DNA of 64,000 bases from NCBI GenBank assembly GCA_963682025.1, contig OY821519.1, positions 145,494,312 through 145,558,311 of the forward strand. Reading direction: 5' to 3'. Below are positions 57,601 to 64,000 of this stretch, in pieces. Both the position numbers and the translations under genes were made by a program. The notes under the pieces are model-generated. The model was not told where the DNA came from and did no database searches. It was given only the letters and a program-made list of their open reading frames with translations. Each line of letters begins with the position of its first letter. Within the stretch, counting starts at the first letter, position 1. The stretch is from Cordilura impudica. Taxonomy: Eukaryota > Arthropoda > Insecta > Diptera > Scathophagidae.

Positions 57601-58341
57601 TTTAATAGATTTAAACCCAACTGATTATTAAAGATAGTCAATTCATAGGTAATAAACCAGTATTAAAATGTATTAATTATTAATTAAAATGTGGACATAT
57701 TTTTTGAGAGCTAAAGCATCTAAGAATAGAAGGGGATTGTGTGTATTAGCACATTAAGCAATTCAGTATGTAAATCCACAATCATATAAGCTGCTTTTGA
57801 AAAAGGTAATTAATATGAAAGCCTACAAGAAAAACTTATAAGATAATGACATTTTGAAAACCGCAATAGAGAAGCTTTGAAAAGGTCAAATTTACTATTT
57901 TCTTGTCACGCTGGTGACAATATAATTTGAATACGTCTTCCCGAATCAACAAACATTTTAAAAGATTGTTGTGAAGGTAATTTACAGATTTTATATCCAA
58001 GAACAAAACGCCTTTCCATATTGTTATTCGTTAGAGTTTTGGATATATGTATGTATGTACATTTGCATATACATTTGTAGATAAGTTAAGTAATAAAGTT
58101 AAGTGCAAAGCTATATTTTCTGAGAGATGAAAATTTCTTTTACTTATATCGAGGGCGAAAATAAACAAGATCTCTTGCTGAATATTAATTTCATATTGCT
58201 TCTATTGCTTATCCAATTCTGAATATAAGCGATTACATGTGAGTTTTCTAAAATTTATAATAGTATTAATAGAGTAAATATTTACAACTTTTTAAGTTTT
58301 ATAACAGAAATAAAAACACAGGATATAAAATTTATGTTATA

Positions 58342-58568
58342 TCTATAACATTAAAAGGCTAGGCGATTTCTTGTGACCGATGTTTTGTTCTACCGTTTTA
58401 TACCGATTTTGGCCATATGCTATGTGTGTTTTGTTCAATTTTTTTGAGTTTGTTATCTTCATTCACAATAATAAAAAACCATAAAAGTGTTGGTTTGTGA
58501 ATTGAATAAGTTGAAAAATAAAGCTGCCTAGAAAGTGCACTCGAATTTCGAGCGCTGGCATCTGCAAG
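58342..58568 (+). mobile_element. Non-autonomous Helitron, family 1, internally deleted (227 bp)
   Basis: TCTATAACATTAAAAGGCTA (after A) starts it. GGCGATTTCTTGTGACC, TTGGTTTGTGAATTG and CTCGAATTTCGAGCGCTGGC follow. The 3' CTAG has become CAAG before TT. About 180 bp are missing compared with 50524-50929. Confidence 0.65.
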
Positions 58569-58569
58569 T

Positions 58570-58995
58570 TATTAATAATGTCTGCATAATTCTCTCGATT
58601 CCGCGCTGTATGAACTAATTCACTTACAATATTTAAGCCTGTCCAATTTCTTATGTTTCTTAGCTACGACATTTGATTTCTTCATATGCCTCTTCTTCCT
58701 TTTATTCTGATCATTAACTTTAATTCCAATATTCATTTGATCCAATGCTTCTTGAAATATTTATTCCTCATAAACATTAAAAAGTAGTGGCAGAATGCAC
58801 CCATGCCGAACTCCGCTGTTTATAGGAAGACTTTTCGTCATTAGGTAAAAAAAGAGAACTTTAGCTTTTTGATTATAGTAAAGTGCTTTTAAGCAGTTTC
58901 TTTACTATCTTTATTAATAACTTTTTAACCAACAATTAATTTAGCATGTTTCACTCTATCAAAAGCTTTTCATAATCAATAAAGTACACATCAAT
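58570..58995 (-). pseudogene. Antisense LINE: RT palm fragment, continuation
   Basis: The minus-strand reading gives SIDVYFIDYEKAFDRVKHAK (one frameshift inside the AF), the RT block A with its Asp. Then GCILPLLFNVYEE, a stop, IFQEALDQMNIGIKVNDQ follows, block B (GCxLSPLLFN). It ends close to the Helitron at 58342. Orientation and block order make it the continuation of the LINE at 61590-62700, separated by about 2.6 kb of inserted DNA. Confidence 0.7.
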
Positions 58996-59312
58996 TGAGT
59001 CGTTTATTTCAAAAAACAGGCAACAAATTATTAAAAGAAAACTTCTAGAAACTTACAAATTTTTTTTTTAATTATATTTTTTCCTATGAAAGTTATCCAT
59101 TTGTGTAACTGTTTGATAAACATAAAACTTTTTTTTTATCTATATTAACACGTATATGAAAAATAATATACGGTTTGAACTTGACTGGTTTCTGAACCAA
59201 ACAACCAGCACTATTGTAAATGTCGTACGAAATATCCTAATTTTATTAGGGGCTTCAAGAATTAAATGCAAAATTTACTTTTTAACATTTTCTTAGATAC
59301 ATATTTTTTTTA

Positions 59313-59690
59313 TGGTAAATATCTATACGCGCAGGGGAGTCAATTTCTGTTTCGCAATACAATCACAAAAATAGCGTAACATGTGAGCTCACATGTTACG
59401 CTGTGAGCCGTAAGACAAATCGGTGTGACTTATGATTGTATTGGTGAAAAAATTATAATATAAAATTGTGTCAGCTAATTCAACAACCCTTTGCTGTAAA
59501 ACGATAAAAATTTCACAATATAAACGTATAACATATACATAATTCAACTACCCCACAAGTATAACCAGAGTCCCTGCAATTGTTTGCTATAAGTGATACA
59601 TAGATGACGCCTTCTGTTTGATTTTAAAAAAGTGACATAAAAAAATCTTTAATTACTAGATGTTTACACATCTTCCCTGTGATGATTTTT
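59313..59690 (-). mobile_element. Palindrome-centred TIR element, copy 2
   Basis: Relative to copy 1 it is inverted: TCTATACGCGCAGGGG at the left and AGATGTTTACACATCTTCCC at the right (59658 on). Its centre is a perfect 30-bp palindrome, AGCGTAACATGTGAG plus its mirror half (59373-59402). It also contains about 150 bp not found in copy 1. It lies within the split antisense LINE. Confidence 0.65.
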
Positions 59691-59699
59691 TTTAATGAC

Positions 59700-60720
59700 T
59701 ATTCGTCCTCATACTCTCGCTCTACAGTGCATTCTGCTTCCGTGGTGGGTCATTGAAAAATATTGTCATAAAACTCTCCGTATCCAACCAAGTAGGGTTT
59801 TAGAGGTTTTAAATCTTTTATTTTGCTTTTACATTTATTGGTACCTATAACATTCACGAAAAAAATCATATTAGAGCCTAGTATTGCACAATGTAAAACA
59901 AACCATCTTTAATTTTTTACTCACCTTTCCTAAGGGATATGCCATCTCTGTAAGTAAAGTCGGAGGAGAATGGGTTTTTAGCATAGTGAATGTTGATGAT
60001 CCAAGTCCATCTATAAATTGCTTCACAACTACTTTTCCTGGCAAATTCTTGTTATAAGAAAATTATTTTTAAGTTGAAATCTTAAAAGTCTCCTTCATGT
60101 ACTTTGGATAGATAGGCTCTACCAGAGGTTTCATCAGAATTTGAAATTTTTTTACGACCGAGGCCACCATTTTTTGAAAGATTTAACATCTTGAGGGATC
60201 ACATTGTATATATTGCAACGACCTGTTTTACTGATATTTAGTATTAAAAATCCTGCCGTTTAGAGCAGAAACCAGTTAAGCGCTGTCACTTAACTTCTTT
60301 CTGCACTAAACAAAGATTTCTCGACTTTGCTTGACCATCACATGGGGGCAAAATTTTAATTGTTTTTGCATTAAACGATGCATTTATGTATCTTTAAAAA
60401 ACAGTAACTCAATTTATGATTTTTTGTTGCTTGATTGGTTTTTGAAATAAACGATTCAATTTATACAACTTTTCAGTTCTATACTAAAACTTGAGTACAA
60501 AACAAAACTTCACATACACCTATAGCTTCTTTAAATCCAGACTAGAATCGACCCATACGTAATGGCATATTTTGTATATGCTGTGATTAATAATTTTCAA
60601 AAATATTTTCAACGACTAACACATTTGGCTCATTAATCTGAAATCTTTACTTCTTCTTGCGTTTTTCTTCTAAGGCAATGCTATGAATGTGAATTTTACC
60701 ACATTTGCGGATCACAGCAG
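59700..60720 (-). pseudogene. Unassigned minus-strand coding-like remnant
   Basis: Pieces such as NLPGKVVVKQFIDGLGSSTF and TMLKTHSPPTLLTEMAYPLG (about 60055-59935), PTWLDTESFMTIFFNDPPRK (about 59795-59740) and GLGRKKISNSDETSGRAYLS look protein-derived. They have stops between them and no family that I recognise. It lies between the two halves of the antisense LINE, so it is probably part of another inserted transposon. Confidence 0.35.
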
Positions 60721-60899
60721 CATTTGTCATTCATTTTCCTTTAATTGTGTGCCAAGCCTCTTTGAGGTTGGGGCAAAAGACGGACAATGAATGACACACA
60801 TAATCAAGATTTGTTCATAATATCCGAGTGGGGTAAAGCGAATAGGGTTGGCCCATAGGGCCATGAATTCAACAATGCCATCTGTACATTTGGGTGGTA

Positions 60900-61580
60900 T
60901 AGGTATTGAGGAATCGGATTCTTGATGTTCTGGGCATGAGAATTCAATGTGATGTTCGCTGGAACGAGCATTGTTTTCAAGTGTCAAAAGAAATATTCAA
61001 GTGTCTTGGTTTTCTAAAACGGTGCAAAAATTACTTCACTCTTTCTGATCTCCTTAAAATCTATACCACTTACATCCACCCGAAAATGGAATACAACTCC
61101 CATAAATATATGGGCAGGCACTTCAAAGTCTATTTTGGAGCTACTGGACCATGTGCAAAGAAGGGCGTTGACGCTCATTAATGACAGTAGGGTATTCAAC
61201 TATATTGCCTCATTAGAGCATCGTCGGAATGTGGGTTGTGTAGCACTGTTCTATCGATATTATCGTGGGAAATGTTCTTTTCAGATTAGGGAATTTATTC
61301 CGCTTCTCCAGAAGATCACATCCGTTTGTAGTTTATTGTCCAGTTGACCATACAACGCATTACATAGAAAATTCGTTTATCAGTCGAACTAGCCGTATGT
61401 GGAATAAACTCCCTGCGCAGGTCTTACCTGACACCTATAATCTAATAAACTTTAAGTCAAATATCCACAAACACTACTCCCTCTTTCCTCCTTTCCATAA
61501 CCCATTTTCCTGAGATCAACACAATGCACTGCATTTTTAGGGGGCATCCCCTGAGTGTTCGTCAATAATTAAAAAAAAAA
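60900..61580 (+). pseudogene. 5'-truncated LINE, RT C-terminal fragment
   Basis: The + strand reading is in three frames: LGMRIQCDVRWNEHCFQVSK with FKCLGFLKRCKNYFTLSDLL, then ELLDHVQRRALTLINDSRVF with LEHRRNVGCVALFYRYYRGK, then SFISRTSRMWNKLPAQVLPD and LINFKSNIHKHYSLFP. This is the thumb/C-terminal segment of a LINE ORF2 (LxxVQRRALxLI and RTxRxWNxLP motifs). A short poly-A follows at about 61568-61580. Two frameshifts are present. It inserted into the antisense LINE region in the opposite orientation. Confidence 0.8.
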
Positions 61581-61589
61581 TATCAGTGT

Positions 61590-62700
61590 TATATCTTTTT
61601 TATCAAGAAGTTTTAATATTTCGGCTGGAAATTCACCACATCCTAATGATTTATGAAATTAACTGCCCTAACAATTTTCGATTTTGGACCTTCTAAATCC
61701 GAAATTTGGACTTCCTCGACATTTGATGATATAGATTCATCTGAAAAATGATCTCTTATATATTTCATCCATATATCTATTTTACCAGGTGCCTCTGAGA
61801 TAATTTCATTACCTTCGTTTAGAAGAATATATGAATCCATGATTCTTCGGATACCACACGTTTTTACTTCACGGATTTTTCTTCTGATAAGGCGTTGAAA
61901 ACGATTTTATTCAATATTATCATTGTTTCTGTATTTTCTCCTTGTTTGTGTTTTTTTACGTTTGTAACCAATGTTATTGCATTTGTTGTTTCGTTTAACA
62001 TAGATGGTGTCGCATTCCATAGTTCTGTTGCCCTATTCTCAAAGATTTCAGTTAGTTTTTGAGTTACAACATTTTTAAGCTGTGGGTTTTTAACTTTTCA
62101 AAATCTAGATGAGAATGTTTTTTTAATTTGTTCACAGAAGAAAGTTAAATTCTCAATTTAGCGCATAAGAGATTGAGATCCTACGGTATATCTGTTAAAG
62201 AATATGATTGAGGAGGAAAATCTTTTTTTATTATAGTATATACTATCTATTTGGTCACGAACAATCTGGGTGTTATCTAACGATGTTATCCTGGCAGGTA
62301 ATGAAAAAATGTATTTGTAATTTTAAAACCATATTGTTTAAAAACACGATCGTTTCGTTCTCCCAAACCAAAGTCACCAGTTATATCTATTGTTACCACT
62401 TTGCCCACCTTGGCATTGAAATCATCCATTATTATGTTTATGTCTTGAGATTTTGCGAATATTAAAATTTCAGATTCATCAGCATAAAACGTTTCTAGGA
62501 GCATAAGCCTATATTATGTTAAGATTTAAGGGTTTCGCATATAATTTTATTAGCATTGCCCTATCTTAAATTTGTATAAAATCCGTTACACTCCTCTCAA
62601 TTTGTTGGCCAACAATGATACCTACACCTCTTCCTGCGTAGTGTTGTTTCGTTACCAGAGTAATATACTGTTGTATACTGTTGTATTTTAGTCTGTATTA
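61590..62700 (-). pseudogene. Antisense LINE: endonuclease domain and start of RT
   Basis: Read on the minus strand from about 62690: HYAGRGVGIIVGQQIERSVT, then RAMLIKLYAKPLNLNIIQAY, then a stretch with SQDINIIMDDFNAKVGKVVT and DITGDFGLGERNDR. These form an apurinic-type endonuclease domain; the DFNAKVG motif carries a catalytic Asp/Asn. Further on (about 61840-61600) are MDSYILLNEGNEIISEAPGK and a broken ...GCGEFPAEILKLLDKK, the first RT block (PGxxxIPAE). Stops and frameshifts are frequent. The RT continues at 58990-58570 after later insertions. The element family resembles RTE/I-like LINEs of arthropods, but the clade is not certain. Confidence 0.75.
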
Positions 62701-62959
62701 TTTAAATTTTCTCTCATCAAACAGTGATTTAAATTTAAACAAACACAAAAAATAGTTTTAAAGCCTTTTCACATAAAATCTGTTTTAGAAACTATTAATA
62801 TCTTTCGAAATATTTTTAAGAACAGCAAGTGGGGGGAGGTTAAAACATTCACAATTAGCTTATGGTGTCTCTGTAGAAAAAAGCAAACACGCACACATTT
62901 TGAACCATTTTACCTTTTAAATATGAATTTATCATTTATATATTTTTTTGTTGTTTTAG

Positions 62960-63374
62960 TTACGTTGCGGATGCTGGTGCACGCAGTATTTTAGTTTACG
63001 ATATAACTGGAGCCAAATCGTATCGTATTGTTTTGCCCAAAGCAACATGTCCTACAAATGATGTGTTATACATAGCTTTGGTGTCCCAACCAGATGGTAC
63101 TTCCACGCTCTTCTTCACATTCCTTAGTTCACCGCGACTATATTCCATAAAGAGTGAATATTTGCGTGTTGGTCAGGGTTCGGGTTCGATAGTTGATGTG
63201 GGTGCAAAACCGTATGGCAAGCAAATGGTTTTACTGGGAGCAGATGGTGGTAGTTCACTGTTTTTCCGCTATAAAGGTGAAAATGACATATACATGTGGG
63301 ATTCGGAGACATGCTTTAAATCGGCCAATCTTCAGGAAGTGCAACGTGGCGGTGATTGTCGTCTTTCTACACAG
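62960..63374 (+). CDS. yellow-g: Yellow/MRJP-family protein, exon 3 (gene continues past window)
   Basis: Third coding exon, preceded by a T-rich tract and TTTTAG. Its first base completes the split valine codon, and 138 codons follow to ACACAG|GTATGT, so it ends in phase 0. The translation contains YVADAGARSILVYDI, the conserved Yellow-family propeller strand, then LYIALVSQPDGTSTLFF, a glycine-rich loop (GQGSGSIVDVGAKPYG) and MWDSETCF. Reading beyond the donor would add an intron-encoded tail and a stop at about 63438, so the tail should not be annotated as protein. With 340 codons present and Yellow proteins usually about 380-450 residues, roughly 40-100 C-terminal residues should lie in exon(s) beyond position 64000. 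Confidence 0.9.
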
Positions 63375-64000
63375 GTATGTCAGAAAACAATAAATATAAG
63401 AGCACTGTTATTATGTATATACTTAACTTATATGCTATAATCAGGTACACACATACATATATACATAAAAATATACATGGGTGGTTTCATGTCAACTTTT
63501 GAAACTGATGTCTTCCGATCGGGACGAAATTTGCACCAAGATTAGTCCAATTGGATATTAGATACAAGATCGGTCAAGAACTCTCTGAGTTAAAGGTGGT
63601 CAAAATTTGACATTTTGGCCAAACAGGTGTTTTTTCTCATCCATGTAACTTATTACCTATTGTTCTTAGCAAAATTGGTCCCAAATAGTCTAGACAGCTA
63701 TTTCTTCAATCTTTCGAGAAAAAAAATTAAAAAAAAACTTTAAAAAAAATTTTTTTACTTTTTTTTTTTGTTAAATCAAAATTTTTTTTAACTTTATTTT
63801 CAAAAAAGAAAGCTTAGGTTTTTTCCTTTAAGAGCTTTTTGGTCGCTTAGTAGGATGCGAGTGGGATGTCTATTAAAATAAATATTTTGTAACTCAAGAC
63901 AACGGTTTTTCAATTTTTAGCATATGCACTATTTTGAATTTTTTCTATTTATGTGTAATTATTTCTAAAACCTTACAAATAAAACTTATAGTGAGAAACT
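63375..64000 (+). other. Start of intron 3 of the Yellow-family gene
   Basis: Begins GTATGTCAG. It is AT-rich. A stretch GGGTGGTTTCATGTCAACTT (63480-63620) looks like part of a dispersed repeat, but no second copy is in the window. No exon or acceptor followed by coding sequence is seen before the edge. Confidence 0.6.

Larger units (their letters stand above)
50360..62959 (+). other. Intron 2 of the Yellow-family gene (12,600 bp)
   Basis: Begins GTAAGT and ends TTGTTTTAG. It contains two abutting Helitrons, an inverted-repeat element with a LINE inside, an antisense LINE broken by later insertions, and a palindromic element. From about 54700 to 58330 I recognise no element: this stretch is AT-rich with a T run near 55546-55572, short repeated TTTAATNATAATGAT motifs around 55580-55740, and a stray AACAAGTAAGAAC at about 57207. 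The stretch 52200-53140 is less AT-rich but has no readable open frame. Confidence 0.85.

Noticed and set aside
63375..63440. In-frame extension of Yellow exon 3 to a stop codon
   Set aside because: A strong donor (CAG|GTATGT) precedes it and the added residues look like intron translation.
1..64000. A bacterial-style or defence-type gene system
   Set aside because: No operon-like gene runs. The only intact gene is a spliced Yellow-family gene, and all other coding regions are broken transposon genes.

Overview
The window is AT-rich eukaryotic DNA, most likely from a brachyceran (probably calyptrate) fly. The only convincing host gene is an insect Yellow/MRJP-family gene. The dispersed repeats with CCGTCCGTCTGT runs, and the Helitron, piggyBac, Harbinger, Tigger and non-LTR remnants, are typical of such genomes. 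Species and chromosome cannot be read from the sequence.

Host gene: a Yellow-family gene (closest in my judgement to yellow-g/yellow-g2) lies on the + strand. Exon 1 is 37112-37519 (start codon, signal peptide), exon 2 is 50163-50359 and exon 3 is 62960-63374. The gene runs off the right edge. The exons join in frame for 340 codons with GT..AG junctions. The two complete introns are nearly equal in length (12,643 and 12,600 bp) and are filled with transposons.

Upstream of the gene (1-37 kb) is a mosaic of transposons. It holds Helitron ends, MITEs, a hAT remnant and a 7-bp satellite. A 3-kb dispersed repeat occurs twice (about 7.6-10.7 and 18.3-24.1 kb). A PIF/Harbinger element (11788-15919) has a piggyBac element nested inside it, and a second piggyBac remnant follows. 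Two TIR elements carry internal 115-122 bp tandem repeats. A TIR element inside the second 3-kb copy carries a decayed eIF4A-like DEAD-box sequence.

Intron 1 (37.5-50.2 kb) holds a mariner fragment, a minisatellite, a complete tRNA-derived SINE with a 12-bp target duplication, and a Tigger element nested in a Helitron. It also holds further Helitron copies and long TATACCC-type repeats. Intron 2 (50.4-63.0 kb) holds two abutting Helitrons, a GCATGC-rich inverted-repeat element enclosing a LINE, an antisense endonuclease/RT LINE split by later insertions, and a palindrome-centred element.

Apart from the Yellow gene, every recognisable coding region is a broken transposon gene or captured fragment. 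No bacterial-type operon, CRISPR array or rRNA is present. The most unusual items are the eIF4A-like cargo, the palindrome-centred family with differing perfect palindromes, the tandem-array TIR family, and the repeat families sharing a leader but using different terminal stem-loops.
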